NCBI GenBank assembly: GCA_025738555.1
Contig: JAOVFP010000011.1
Coordinates: 1 to 64,000, forward strand
Source: Cyathus striatus
Lineage: Eukaryota; Basidiomycota; Agaricomycetes; Agaricales; Nidulariaceae
Direction: 5' to 3'
Length of the DNA: 64,000 nucleotides
In this document: one piece after another, positions 10,725 through 23,560 of the stretch
How the letters are laid out: each line of letters starts with the position of its first letter
Position numbering within the stretch: the stretch's first letter is position 1
Notes under the pieces: model-generated
The model's input: only the letters and a program-made list of their open reading frames with translations
The model's database searches: none
Told to the model about the DNA's origin: nothing
Made by a program: the position numbers and the translations under genes

Positions 10725-13700
10725 TTATTTATTGTGTAATAAGCTATGGCAATGATTATCAACGTATTTGTTAACAAAATAGGAGCGGAAGACATCTAAT
10801 GAAACAGAGAAATGGAAGTCCTCAGGGAGCGAGTTGCGTCCAAAGAAGGGGAGAAGATGCGCGCTACGTACGATAGCATCAACGTGAATAACAGAAAGCG
10901 CACGTTGCCCAGAAGTATCAAATTCTGGCTCTACTTGCCAGAGACCAGTCACTGGGTCAGGCTCGTTGCTTGTGCGCTGGAACCAGTTGACCAGTGCACA
11001 GCTGTAAACCGTTGTGTCGTAAGTAAATGAGAAAAAGAGAAGAATGCGCGCAATAACCATAGCGCGCATACCCTCTAAGTCTTGATCTAACATTACAAAG
11101 ACTGTGTCGCGCCGTGGGTAGCTGCTTTGAAACCACCTTGGGTGGGAGCGGATACGTTGCTGTTGCATCCCCTCAGCACCACCCAGATCGCTCGGTGCGT
11201 AAAACCGCGCTACTGCCGAATGAAATACGTGGATTCTGCCAGTAAACTCTGGCAGCTGTCGAACTGGTACATCATCTGATGATGCCTCGGGGTGAAGTTG
11301 TTCCCACAAGAAGCGACGTAGCGTTTCAGGAAATCTTGGTTGCAGTATGCGCTGAGACAGCTCCTCAAGTCTGCGTGGATACAGAGCGATAGGTTCTGTA
11401 AGCTAGAAGTCAGCAATCTACAGAACAGGTAACGAAGAAAATACATACCAATTTTAACCGCTAGTTTGACAGATGCTGCCGTGGTAGGAGCACATGAAGG
11501 GCCCAGCTCCGCATCATCATCATCGCTATCCTCCAGCTCCCCTTTCGGCAGTGGTAGTGCACCAGTGAGTTCCATAGCTGTGTAGGATAAAGTGGTGCCT
11601 TCAAGCATCCCGTGCCTATTGAATTCGCTACTGAGCATGGATAGCTTCTCGAGCCTGGAATTTGTTCTCAGCATTTGTATCAATGCATTATATCGGTTTG
11701 AGCGTCGCCAAGGTTCCTTCACTGCCTTGATGTGCTTTGATTCTGTAATAGACGAGCAGAGACCGTTTGGGGATCCAAAAAGGCAAATGGAATGGTGATA
11801 ATGAGACAGTGAATGTTGACGAGGTAAGGAAACACGGTCGCGCACGTCAGGTAGAATAAAAACGTCACGGAGTTGGTGAAAACGTGACAGTGCGTCATCA
11901 AGCTCCTTGAGGTCGTTGGGTCCAAAGGAATTACGCCGGGCGATGTAGCAAAAATCTAAAAATGCTGCAACAGCTTGCACCATACGTTCCGGAACGTAGC
12001 CTGTAATAGCCGTGAGATAGACCTAAGCATATGTTAGCAATAAACTGTAATACCAAACGATGATATAACTTGCCTTCATAAGTGCCTTGGAGTCATCACC
12101 AGTCCACTGCTTGAAATCCCGGCCATCTGGGAAGCGACGTAAGTCTGGGAATGGCGGTACAGCAGAAATTCTGTAATATGTATGATAGTAAGTTCATATA
12201 ACAATGATGGTATCGAAGAAAATACTTTACCGGCGGTCAATGTCTTTAAGGATCTCCAATGCTCGATCTGGCTGGTACTTTTCAATGTAGAGAATAACCC
12301 ATTCGACAAGATGGTCACGAAAGGTACCCTTGATAACTTGATGGAGAAGGTCAGGCGACAGTAGCTGATGTATGTTGGCTCGAGGGAAGTAGGTAGTATA
12401 GAGAACAATGTCGTCACGTATGCCATGTTGCTGCCAGAGTGTTCGGGTATTGACAGACTCCATCAATAAATGTGTCATGTCATGAGATCGCTGTTTAGAC
12501 CTTGGGTTATCCAAGTCGTCTGGCCGAGCATTGCATCTATTTCAAATATAAGCCTACCTCAAAAGAATTCAAGAAATATAACACAACGTACTTTGGACAC
12601 CAGCCCTGTATTACTCCACTAAGCCAGACTTGCTCCGGGTAGTCAGCTATATATGGGCCAAGACCATAAAACGCTCTTCGTAAATGACCGTCTGGGCAGC
12701 GCACAATTTCTGGGCTTGTCATTCCTGGCTTGAGTGGGGAAAAGACCATACCGAGACAGGAATGGAATAACTGGCGGACAAAGGTCTTGAACTCCTTTGT
12801 GTTCCTATGCTGTTTGCTCGCTGTTCAACAGAAATGTTAGAGAAAAAGAGTGAATAAAGGTCAACTTGCTTACTTTTAGGTATGGGAAGAAATGCAACAG
12901 GAAGCACAGCATTTCCCCTTGCTCGTCGTGCTACATTTGTGAAATTACCAGCCGACATGTAGACAGGGTGATATTCCTGTGAGCCAGTAGCAACAGACAC
13001 GGTTGTCTTATCGCTTCCCGCTACGACAGGAATAAACATCGCACCCTGACTACCAGGCAGACGTGACATCTTGTCCTGTTCAAATAAATCAGTAATGTAT
13101 TCCAAACATTTAGAACTTTAATGAATGTTACTTGCCGCTTCATCCCAAGCCCAATTTGCTGACATTAGATTGGAACGAATGCGTTGCTCATCTTTAAATT
13201 GCATGTAAGGCGCATAATGTATTGAATCTTTGAAATTTGAATCACTGAGCTGCTCATAAAGTAGATCCCTAGCATCGCGTGTGCAAAGTTGGTAGGTTTC
13301 TGTCATCCAGGCTGGGGGATTGACATCAGGCCGGGGTCCAGTGTATCGGATATTGTAAGTCTTCCACGGGCACGATCCTTGTTGAATAGAGTCTATTGTT
13401 GCATAGAGTTCTTCAGCATTTCGCCAAGGAGGTGAATGGTCTTCAAGTTCCTCCTAAATTAAGTAAAATGTTCAAAATCTGAACAAGCAAAGAATAAAAG
13501 CCGATACATACATTATTGTGACCACTAGCCTGAGCATGTAACACAGCCGCAGCCCACCAGTCAAGTGCACTATTTATTTGTGCTTCCGAAGCCTGCAATT
13601 CTGTAAAATGGTGGTTAGCAAAATCAAATGAGTGCCGGTCTTGAAAAGGGTGCCATGAATTAAATGGCTGAGAATGATCATTTGGTGCAGCCTCTGCATG

Positions 13701-13990
13701 ATCGGGTAGATCTTGTCCCTCGATGTCAACAGGCTGGGCTAGATAACACTATAAACCAGCAATACATTATAATGTGAGTGACACCAACCTGTAAATATGG
13801 CATGACGTTTATACGTGTAGTGTGATGGATTGTCTTCTGGTGGCGGTGTTGGAGCCATGTGTATTCGTTCATGTTGTTTGAGCCCAGCCAAGCTCTTTGC
13901 CTTGAATGGACAAATTTTGCACGAGAGACGAGAAGGATGAGGGAGATTCTCCATGAATTTCAAGTGGGAGGGCAAGAGGTGAGAGCGCAC
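10725..13990 (-). CDS. Plavaka-like transposase (multi-exon, nearly intact)
   Basis: Exons run from 13990 down to 10725: 13990-13789, 13738-13512, 13453-13132, about 13075 onward, and a last exon 11395-10725. The N-terminus holds a C2H2 finger (CKICPFKAKSLAGLKQHERIH). Diagnostic Plavaka stretches follow: GSDKTTVSVATG, RCPDGHLRRAFYGLGPYIAD, LLSPDLLHQVIKGTF, FKQWTGDDSKALMK, NGLCSSITESKHIKAVKEP. One intron, after DDSKALMK, uses a GC-AG pair (GCAAGT donor). The junction near 13131 does not keep frame with canonical sites (phase 1 donor against a phase 0 exon), so a one-base lesion or an unrecognised splice is possible. Otherwise I saw no stop. It is divergently transcribed from the accessory gene at 14181. 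Confidence 0.8.
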
Positions 13991-14180
13991 ACACAGAGGA
14001 AAGACTACTGGAAGGGTAAATGAATGTTGAAAAACATATAACCGGAAAATGAAGGCTACTCACATTATCCACCATCACTGCTAATGATCCTCCGATTTCA
14101 CCCTCCGGTTTCTCCCCTCCTGTCCGCTGCATTTTCCTCTTGTAATTTGTGTTGTGTCCCCTTCCTCGTAAACCTCTACC

Positions 14181-16854
14181 ATGGCTCGCGGTGGAATAAC
14201 AGCAAAAGGCCCCACAACAAAAGGTTCAAAACGGAAACGAAGAGTGAGTCAGACAGGGGATGAAGGAGCTCTTGTAGATATTGTGAACAATGTATGTTAG
14301 TAAACATTTGCAAGAGCGATTACTTACTTATCTTTATGCAGGACCCACTGCAACAAGCACCAGTTTTTGAACGTCGCATTATGCCAGATAGAATATCAAA
14401 GCCTTTAACCCCTGGTTGCCCTGATATGTCAACTCGAACTCGTTCCACTCCTGCGCAAATGGAGAAGAAGAGAAAGATAGAGCAGGAGCTCAATGCCAGA
14501 ATACTACGATTGGAAGGGCTCAATGAAGCACTTCAGAAAAAAATTGAAGCGAATATTTTAGTACTTAACAAGCAAGATGGGATTTCAACGGTGGATAACC
14601 TTAGTGATTTTAACAGATTTACAAAGGTTGAGGATGCTGTATGTGCTGACATTGAGGCTTCTGCACTGAATGCTGGGTATGAAGGATATGAGAGGTCCAA
14701 TGAGATGTCTGCACTGACAGCCGGATACGATGGGTCCAATGAGGCCTCTGCACTGACGGCTGGATATCATGGGTCCAATGAGGCCTCTGCACTGACGGCC
14801 GGATACGATGGGTCCAATGAGGCCTCTGCATTGCCAATGGCTGGGGATGATGGGTCTAATGAGTCATATACAGAGATGACGGGTGGCTATGAAACGGAAT
14901 TGGTGAGCGAAGATCTGATTGGACTGATTGGACTTACATTTTCTAACCATAATTACATCTTCAGACAGTTGAAAGTGAGAGCGACGGGGGGGGAAATGAA
15001 GAGACTCAAACTCAGACTAGTAGTAACACAGTGATGCGGTTAGTGCCACTAATTATAACTCGAGCATCACTGATGGGTTCATTAGACATAATGATCGCTT
15101 AAGTGGCCTTGATCAAGCCTTGTATCACCAAGCCCGCACAATCCTCCCATCTATAATAACGGACGAGCTTCCCCACTCAAAAAATACTCAGCCCGGCGGC
15201 CTGACCAATGAGGATGCAGACTCCGGTGATTTCAAGTCTGGTGGATATGCTTCTCGGAACAACGCAGTGAGCACTTACTTTTTTTAAGCCATCCAAGTAC
15301 TACTCATTGATTCACTTATACTAGATGGTAGCGTTTATAGAGAACCCAACCCCAGTTCCCATCTCTTCCAAGATACAAACACCTATCTCTACTTGGACCA
15401 GACCAGGCCCCGGTAAAAAGCCTAGAAATGAGGTTAGTCCATGTCCTACCATTTGAATTTATAGTGATTCAGAGCTAATATTAACACATAGTTCACTGCT
15501 TTCCTCAATGACCCTACATTCCAGGATGACCCAAAGAAGAAAGTATGTGCTCGCATTTCATTTCATCTTGATTGTTACATAGTATTCTAACCACTTACAT
15601 TTCCAGTTCGCCTTCTTGTACAATGATCCCTTCCTGAGATCTCCAACTGACTTTACTAGTAGTCCATCTGCTGCTCCTTCTCCATATCATTCTGGTGCTC
15701 CTTCTCCCAGCCCAATGAATAAGACGACAAAAGGAGGGCTTTTATCTGGGATTCCTAGGTTTTCTACACCGGGTCTCAGGACATTCGAGACTCCTATCAA
15801 GTTAACAGCCCCACCGGTCAAATCAGACAGCTCAGCTTCAAGTATCAAAACAGAAGGCTCAATTAGTGAGGCATCTGAAGAGAAGAACCTGCCTTCATTT
15901 ATTGTTCGTCACTGGAAGAGGACAGTTGTTCCTAAGCTCCGCTATGAGCTCTATCTTGCAAATGATCCCTGTTACATGACACAAAAAGGAGACCTTCTGC
16001 GAGCAACAGTTGAACGTGTTGTCAACTCTGTCATTAAATGTGCAAATTACACTGTAGCTGGAGATGCGTGCCCTGTATATCAGAAGGTGGGGATTTCTTT
16101 CTTTATCCAGTTATATGTTTTGATATATTGTTAGGCTTATAACCGTATGCAAGATGCACGGTCCATGATTCGGAAAGCAGCACTTATCGCTGTGAAGAAA
16201 CACTTTCAAGATATGACACCAGATCAAGTTTTAAAATACATCCCATACGCATTTAAGAAACGCGGGCCAGCTTTCTATAAGGACGCCAATCCCTTGGGAA
16301 TGAAGGTTGGCGATGTTGGGTACAAGGTGCGAGAATTTTTTGTTTTTCTGGGACCTTGGTTACGAAGCTTATGCCACCTGTCAGAAACCACGTCAATTCT
16401 TTCAGTCTATCTTCATGGTAGAAACCATCGGCCCCTTTTGGAGAGCCATGGCTGCTTCTGGCTATTATGAATATCCCAGGGGGCTCGTTGCATTGGGAGC
16501 TGCTGCAGTAAGTTTCCCTCATCTTCCTGAACCGTACACCCATACTCATGTATCGCATAGGTTGAGCAGGCTTTCAGTTGTTATGCTTCAGGTTCATTCG
16601 AAAAGCACATATTCAAGAATGAAAACATCGAGAAAAGTGTCAAGGAGTATTTTCACGTCGTAAGAAATATCAAGCACGAGTTGTGGAATGACATTGCACT
16701 TGCAAGCGGTGTCTATTTGATTCCCAACGAGGTGGCACTACGCCCAGAGTTGGAGGCTGAGCCGGATTCGGAGCCTGATGACTTTAAAAACGACCGTAGT
16801 ATGATTTACGCTCCTAGTAGCAGTCCTATCCCTGAGGGTTGCGATGACCAGTAG
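14181..16854 (+). CDS. Plavaka accessory protein (DUF6532-like C-terminus)
   Basis: Exons include 14181-14291, 14342 to about 14902, several short exons between 14960 and 15541, then 15607-16086, 16135-16326, 16406-16507 and 16561-16854. The N-terminus is basic (GSKRKRR), then comes a coiled segment (LNARILRLEGLNEALQKKIE) and at 14687-14840 a 13-residue repeat (ALTAGYDGSNEAS), about four copies. A Ser/Pro linker leads to a helical domain (SFIVRHWKRTVVPKLRYELY to ALGAAAVEQAF). This resembles DUF6532 proteins found beside Plavaka-like transposases; the assignment is tentative. Around 15010-15060 the frame changes (SSNTV to SDAVSATNYN) with no clean intron that I could place, so a frameshift is possible. 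The C-terminal exons keep frame. Confidence 0.62.
14687..14840 (+). repeat. 39-bp in-frame coding repeat
   Basis: About four copies of a 39-bp unit encode the 13-residue repeat ALTAGYDGSNEAS within the Plavaka accessory gene; the first and last copies are diverged (ALNAGYEGYERSNEMS, ALPMAGDDGSNE). The length keeps frame, as expected for an internal coding minisatellite. Confidence 0.85.
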
Positions 16855-17354
16855 ACAACTGTGCTCATAAAATAGTCAATTTTACTCTAATAAATATATT
16901 TGACTTATCTGGACGTATTATATTGCTAAGCGTAGTTCAAGCCTAGTTATCCTATGAGTAAGCTAAGATATCCTAAGTGGAAGATGGTTTACGCTAGGTG
17001 TGCGCGATCGGACCGATCAGAAAATGGGAACTTGTGTCTAAGCGACAATAACTTGTGAAGACTTGTGAGTGTCCCGATTAGGACACTTTTAGAGCTTGTA
17101 AAGCCCCTTACAAGTCGCTACAAGTCGCTACAAGTCCTCACAAGTAAATCTACCGATTCCTGATGCAGACAAGGGAGGTAACGTAGCCTTTAAGGCACCA
17201 GTAGGGGAATAAGCAGTGATCCCGAATTAAACTGTCGAGTCAAAGTCAAAGAATAACCAGGATGCGGGATTGCCGATACGAGCCAAATACGAGCTATTCT
17301 GTAAAGTCAAGTAGGACTCTACACCTACGATGTTAGCGCCCGCTTGGACGCCGC

Positions 17355-20300
17355 CAACTAATTACATAATCAAATGGCTCAGGTACACAACCAACAATGG
17401 GAAGTGGGCAATGTCGAGCTCATCGTCGATGACTACGTATACCATCCTCTCCGCCTCCTCTTCTCACTCACAAACCGCTCTCTTCCTCATCCCCCCCATC
17501 TATGAAATACGTCTTTGAGGCTCCACAAAACCAGTCACCGCACCAAAAGGCCGCGCCGCCTCACCACCCCAGAACGATCAAAGAACAGAGCAGCCAAGGC
17601 ATACCGCTCGTACCTCCCAAGATGAGGAAGAAATGGTTCGATCAACCGATGGCTGTTAGGAATGAAAGGGTGGGAGTTGAGGGAGGTTGAGGTTGTGGAT
17701 GGGACGAGGGAATGGGTGAACTGGATGGAGATATGGAGGATGGCGTAGGCATGTAGAAGGACAAGGAGGAATCAGTGGGCAATACCGGTGACGAGTCTCA
17801 ACCGATTTTCCATCGGCGGAACATTTCTCATCATTGTCTGTCTAGATCGATAGCTTTCGAGTCAAGGTCATGGATGACGGTCTCGGTGACTTACTTATGC
17901 TCGTGCACGTACTCTTGGCTGACCTCTTTCTGTAGGTGATGCGGCGGTTGCTGGTCCTTCGACAGTCAAGCTCAATACTCTCCCACTTCCAACGCTGGGA
18001 GTTGGGCTGGGGTTAGGGAGGGGCAATGGCAAGGAGAGGGCTGTGGATGTCAATCCCGGCATGGAGGTTTTGGAGTCGCCTCTGATGAGCTGGAGCGTGT
18101 TTACGCGAAACGATTTGCTGGAGGTCAATCGGTTACCGAGGGAGGAGGAAAAGGAGGAGCCGAAGGCGAAGGTTTCACCGCATACACCAGTACAGTAGGC
18201 TTCCACAATGACGACACTCGCAAGCCACCCAGTCGCAAAAGGAAGGAAAAAGCCCATCCTCGTCCCCGGACCCCCTCCAACCCCATCCGCAGTTAACAAA
18301 GGAATGAATCCACCCAGCTCGCCTCCTTCCTCACTATACCACCCTCCACCCCCTCAGATTCCCCTTTAGACCCATCCGAGACCATCCGCCTGCATCATGT
18401 CTGCGGTGGTCCCATGCTGCATGTTTTGGTATAGGCCCACGACGAGGTTCCGGACAAATGGCCAGTTAGGGTGCAGAGGATGCAGTGGAAGTCTGTCTTA
18501 GAGCAGCGAGGCGTGGCTACGACTGGGAGGAATAGGAGGAGTCCAGGTGTAGGCCGAAAACGTCGAGGAGAGGGGAGCTCAGCACATGTTAAGAAGAAAC
18601 GAAGGATTTCAATTGCGCATTCACCTACCACTTCAACTACAACCACTACATCCATTCTTCTTGCCTCTTCATCGGCCATTCCACCCCCGCCACTCGGCAC
18701 CACAAACGGAGACGGCCACATCGACATCGGCGAGCCATGGACACACTTCTACGTCCCCCTATCTACAGATATTATCTCACACGCTGACACCCTGTGCAAA
18801 ACTCTGGCGTTACGCACATAATTGGCGGGGTATAACAGCGCTCACATCTACTCCATCCCCATACACCCCCTCCCATCCCCGTCCCAGTTCCAGCACCACC
18901 AGTCCCTCCCGCACTCGCACCTCTCAATTTGGCCACCTTCATACACGGTGCATACAGTCCAGCCTATCAAGATGCAATCGTTCATTACCCTGTATACGAG
19001 TCGTATCACACCCTCATCGTCGGACCTCTCCGACCCACTCAATGGCTACGCGCATCTGGGTATGCCAAGGCCTTTTGTGCACCTCGTAGGGCCGCCTTTG
19101 GATGTTGCCCTCGATGCTCGTGTGTCTGGCAGCAAAGGCCGTTTCGTACGAAGTGGAGGTAGATCTAATGCCGTCATTCGTCCTGTGATTTATCCTGAAA
19201 AGGCGAAGGAGGGTGATACGGCGTTATCGTTTGGGACTTTTGCGGTTAGAGATTTGAAGGCGAATGAGGAGGTTGTGTTGGGATGGGAGTGGGACGATGG
19301 GAATGCGATTCATAGTTCGCCAGCGTTGATTGAGAGTCCTCAGATGTTTCCGTGAGTTTTTTTTTTTGAATATTGGATGGGGGTTTTAGTTTACCGATAT
19401 GTTAGCTAGCCGCTTTTTTTTCTTTTCTGCTTCGGCGCCTGTTTCTCCATTGATTGCGAATGTACCGAATTCGACAGCTGTTCCACCACCACCACCACCA
19501 CCACCACCTTCAACCGCACCACCACATCTAACAGCCGCACTACTACATCCAACCGTACCACCACCACCAACTACTACATCACCTATCACCCACCTCAAAC
19601 CCACAACCAACCACCGCCCAACCAACCAGCCCACAACAACACGCCCACCTCTGCCAACACATAGCCAACATCCTCCACCTCCTCTCATCTACATTCACAA
19701 CACGCGCATGCGCAAAAGACTGCGCCCTGGTTCAAATGGCAGCATTCATCGACGAGAAAGTCATTTCCTCCGTTTCTGGATCCGCGTTTCCTGCTTCTGC
19801 TACCGTAGGGGAGAAAGCGGAAGGGGTGGATCTGGCACCGCTCATTGGTCATCGGAGGGGGTTGAAGGCGAGGGAGAGGGTCCCTTTTTCGGGCGAGTTG
19901 GGTGGGGTCGAGATGTGTGTTGATGGGCGGGCGGAGGGGGAAGGGGACAGGACGGAGAAGGAGTACGAAGAGGAGGGGAAAAAGAAGAAGAAGAAGAAGA
20001 AGAAGGAGAGGGTGTTAATGGGAGCAGTAGGAAGATGCGAACGAGGAAGGGGAGGGACAGGAGGAAAGGCGCTGTTGTGCGTGCTGAGGGGGCGGAGGAG
20101 GAGGATAAGTGTGATGGTAAGACCTATTTCCTTCTTTCTTTTCATTTGGTTGCGGTACACAAATCAGTCGCTCGTGTTGCTAATCCTCTTTTACAGGTTC
20201 TCCAGTCCGGCGAAGTAGGATATGCTCTCCTTCAAAGTCTCCTCGCTCGGTGCGTCAAGATCCGTCAAGATCCAACGATGGACGTCGAGGACGAGTTGTT

Positions 20301-20535
20301 CGCGTCGCCGCTTGTTCCTCCCAAGATGAGGAAGAAGTGGTTCGATCGACCGATGGCTGTTGGGAATGATGGGGAGGGTGGGGAGGGTGCTGATGGGGTC
20401 GAGGTCGTGGATGATAATATTGGTATCAAGAAAGGTAGCTACTTACGCTCGTGCCCGTACACTTTGCTGACTTCATTTTGTGATGCCACAGTTGCTGGCC
20501 CTTCGATGGTCAAGCTCAACACTGTCTCACTTCCC
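17355..20535 (+). pseudogene. SET3-like SET-domain gene, broken composite copy B
   Basis: The longest copy in the window. 17355-17700 and 17890-18200 are short misplaced fragments (VPPKMRKKWFDQPMAV; a LGVGLGLGRGNGK tail). From about 18440 the main body runs: N-terminal basic region; a 177-codon open frame (18822-19355) holding most of the SET domain (LNGYAHLGMPRPFVHLVGPP, GRFVRSGGRSNAV, LKANEEVVLGWEWDDGN, ALIESP); a Thr/Pro-rich linker; a KDCALVQMAAFIDEKV-like stretch; and an acidic Lys/Glu-rich tail. A usual Cys/Pro-Asn pair of the SET active-site strand reads GRSN here. Frame changes and the displaced fragments make it a pseudogene. It ends abruptly at AT-rich sequence near 20537. Confidence 0.65.
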
Positions 20536-22060
20536 CCACAGCAATTTAATACAATATAAAAACAATATTATTAATATACTACTAACATGCATGTATTACT
20601 ATACTTATATAAAAAATAGCCGCTGCTCGACAAAATAATGGCAGCGGTAGAGGCGGCAACGACAGCGGCAAGGCCATGGTAGTGAAGGAGGTAGCGGTGA
20701 CGGGAGAAGGCAACGTCGTCACTGTTGTCAGCATCTCTCTTCTCCCCTCGCTGTTCTCTTGCCGTTCTCTCCCTTTTGCTGTTCCCTCCTCGCCGTCCAG
20801 CCCCCTCGAAGCGGCTCTCCTCTCCCCTCGCTCCCCTCCTCCTTACTATCCACACTCCCTCACTGTTTTCCCTTCTCGCTATCAAGCCCCGTCTAAGCGT
20901 CACGATGGAAGGCAAGGCGGTGGAATTATGCGTGGGGGCAGTGGCGGATGTGAGCTGGGCAACGTAACAACGATGACGGTTGCATGGATGGGAGAGAAGG
21001 AGGGCGGACGGTGGTGGCGGGAGAGCAGCGTCGGTGCCACTAGGGATGCATGGGGAGAACGTCTCAGTCTCGGCAAGACAGCGAGAGGGTGCAGAGGAGG
21101 GCGGGCCGACATAACGTCTACTAGGTGTAGACGGCATGCGTCATTGTGAATGTCGTCGTCTTAACGCAGGGAGGAGGGGTTCTGAATGATGGGCCGCCGT
21201 TGTTGTCGTGCTGCGGGTGGGTGGAGGAAGGGAGGGGGCTGGGTGATGTTCCTTTGATGTCCCTCTTTCCAGCAGAGTTGTAGTCTTCGTAACACATGGA
21301 AGGGGGGCTAAGGGGGGGGGGGGTCTATAATGTGCGGTCGTTGTTGTTGTGACCTAGGGTGAAGGAGGGGGAGGATTGGGTGACATCCGTTGACACCGTT
21401 CTGTCCTGCGGCATCGTCTCGATGCAAGGGGGGAGGCGAGATGAGGAGGGCTGGGTGAGTGGCTTCGTCGTCTTCATCGCGACACAGGAGAGAAGAAGGA
21501 CAAGGAGGGGAGTTGCGTGACGTGGTGTTGTCGCCCCGATGAAGCAGAGAGGAGGGGGAGGGGGGCGCTGGGGATGTGGCATCGTTGTTGTTGTTGCGAC
21601 GCAGAGGGGGAGGCACCGAGGAGGGGGGGCTGGGTGACGCTGCGTTAACGTCTTCAGCGACACAGGGGGGATGTCAGGCAGGGTGTTGGGCACATACACC
21701 TGCCGCTGCCGCCCCCCTGCTGTGCATCACCCTCAATGCCCTTCCTGTTCTTCTCTTCCTCGTTATCCTATTCGTTCCCTTCACTGTGCGCCTATCGCTG
21801 CCGTTCCTGCCATGTACTACCCTCGCTGTCTCCCTTGTCCACCTCTTTGTTGTGGCCGTTGGGTGCTGTCCTCGTCCTCGATGCGGGCGTTGGTGTTTGT
21901 GCTGGCGTCCTGGTCGTCGTTATGGGCGTGGGTAGGAAAGTGGATGGGGGAGTGGCTGTGGCTGTGGGTGTTCGTCGTCGTCATGGAGAGAGGGGATGTG
22001 AGGAGGTTGGTGTTGATGAGTGGGAGTGACGACGACGCGGCCGACAACTCCTATTGCATG
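20536..22060. repeat. GC-rich low-complexity region with degenerate 60-70 bp repeats
   Basis: A short AT-rich patch (20525-20630) is followed by GC-rich DNA. Between about 21140 and 21690 an imperfect unit recurs: a GTTGTTGTTGCGACGCAG-like stretch, then GAGGAGGGGGGCTGGGTGA. Many ORFs are open here on both strands only because of composition bias; none shows a domain. I see no gene. Confidence 0.6.
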
Positions 22061-22063
22061 TGA

Positions 22064-23560
22064 CATAAACAACGAGAGAGGCGTCGGGCCTCAGGGCTAG
22101 TCAAGCGGTAGCAGCGTACTGAGTGCATCGTCGGCCAACGTAGCAGTATTCATGAACACATTCGCTAGGTCGCGAGGCTCGCTCTGCGGGAGAGTAGTTA
22201 TCGGGGGTATGTCTGCCCCAAGGGATCTACACTGTCAGTACGAAACGACAGGGAGAGAGAAGAGAGGAACGAACCTGAATAATCCAATCCAAATAATTCC
22301 TGGTCATGTTTGCCTCGCTAGCAGCAGGCTCCAACCCCTGCAACTTCGCCAGCTCCTCATCAAATACCTTCCTCACACCCTCAGGCATCTTCAACGCCGC
22401 CGCCCTCTCACGGAACTTCTCAATAAGCTTATCCTTCCCATCGCTCTCCATCCCCAGCTCCTTGATATTCTTCAACTGCTCCATGAGGTAGTACTCGCGC
22501 TGGTGCTTGGCGATCTTGGAATCGATATCTCGGGAGAGTTTGGATTGGAGCTGGGCGTTGATGAGTTCTTTTTTGATGACGAAGGATTTTCGGAGATGAT
22601 CCGGGACGGAGAGGGATTCGGGGACGTCTTGGGGTTCTTGGACTTCGTCTCTTGATACTGCTGCTGCGAAGTTGGCTAGTTTGACTGGTCCATCAAAGAC
22701 GTTTGAGGCGATCTGGGGGTACGTTAGTCAGGTGGTGAGGGAGAGAGAGTGGGGTTATGTACCTGGTTGATGCTGAAGTTGGTGATTTGATCCCGGAAGA
22801 GGGGGTTGAGCTGAGCGATGTCCTTGAATACCGATACGATCTCTGACATGAAGGCGCGAATATATTGGTCATCCTTGTTGTACGGTAGCGTTGTCAGGTT
22901 CTCGATGTCAACGATTGAGATGGGGAATTTGTGCAGGAATGAAATGGGAGCGAAAGCTGTGGTATTCGTAAGTAAGATGAGCAGAAAGAAAGGAAGAGAG
23001 CGTACACATAGATTCCCTAACCTTCTTCTCTTCCTCAGTCTCAGGCGGGGGTGTAGCAGGGGGTGTGGGCGGCTCAACCGTCTACGGCTTCTCCGCCTCT
23101 TCCCTGTTCATTTCCTTCTCATCCCCAGCTTTAACGAGTTCCGTATTGCGAATCCTCCGATGCAGGTACAAAACAGCCATAAGACCCTCCCCATCCTCCC
23201 CATCCTCCCCATCCGCATCCTTGGCTGAAAACACGCTCATAATCTGCGTGAAAACGCCAATGGGGTGGACTTGGTCGAGGTCGGTTATAATATCTGCGTC
23301 GGCGTTGGGGTCCTTGAGGAGGAATGCACCGAGGTAAGGTTGGCCTTGCTTCATCATCTCTTTGAGAGCGGTGACGACAGAGGGGTTGTGTATGACGACT
23401 GCTTTGTAAAAGCCTGGGAAGAGGGGACAGCGGGCGATGGGGAGGGCGAGGACTTGGGGGTAGTGTAGCAGGACAGATTATTTTGCTATTGAGCCTGGGG
23501 TGGAGAGCGTTGAGGGTGCTGGGGGGTGTCGGAGAGGTGATAAGGAATAGTATTCGGACG
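22064..23560 (-). pseudogene. Lon protease (mitochondrial PIM1-like), N-terminal half
   Basis: Read on the minus strand from about 23500: [17 protein letters not shown], then [58 protein letters not shown], then [20 protein letters not shown] to [14 protein letters not shown] and IPWGRHTPDNYS. This is the substrate-binding N-domain and helical bundle of a mitochondrial Lon, with clean short introns (for example 22762-22715). It stops just before the Walker A region of the AAA+ domain. On this strand it lies downstream of a C-terminal Lon fragment, the reverse of the normal order. The frame is well preserved, so the duplication is not very old. Confidence 0.75.

Larger units (their letters stand above)
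10587..17162. mobile_element. Plavaka-type (CACTA-related) DNA transposon, about 6.6 kb
   Basis: The left end (10587 on) reads CAGCAATTGGTAAATTTACT and the right end, read inward from 17162, reads CAGGAATCGGTAGATTTACT. These TIRs continue into ACTTGTAG-type motifs. The right subterminal region (17020-17140) carries at least six ACTTGT/ACAAGT repeats, as expected for CACTA elements. AT flanks both ends (10585-10586, 17163-17164), a plausible 2-bp target duplication. Two divergent genes lie inside: a transposase on the minus strand and an accessory gene on the plus strand, separated by about 190 bp. Plavaka elements are described from basidiomycete genomes; the family call rests on the transposase. 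Confidence 0.82.

Noticed and set aside
20571..22047. Several long open frames on both strands (up to 188 codons)
   Set aside because: Composition is GC-rich and repetitive; frames overlap on both strands and show no domain.
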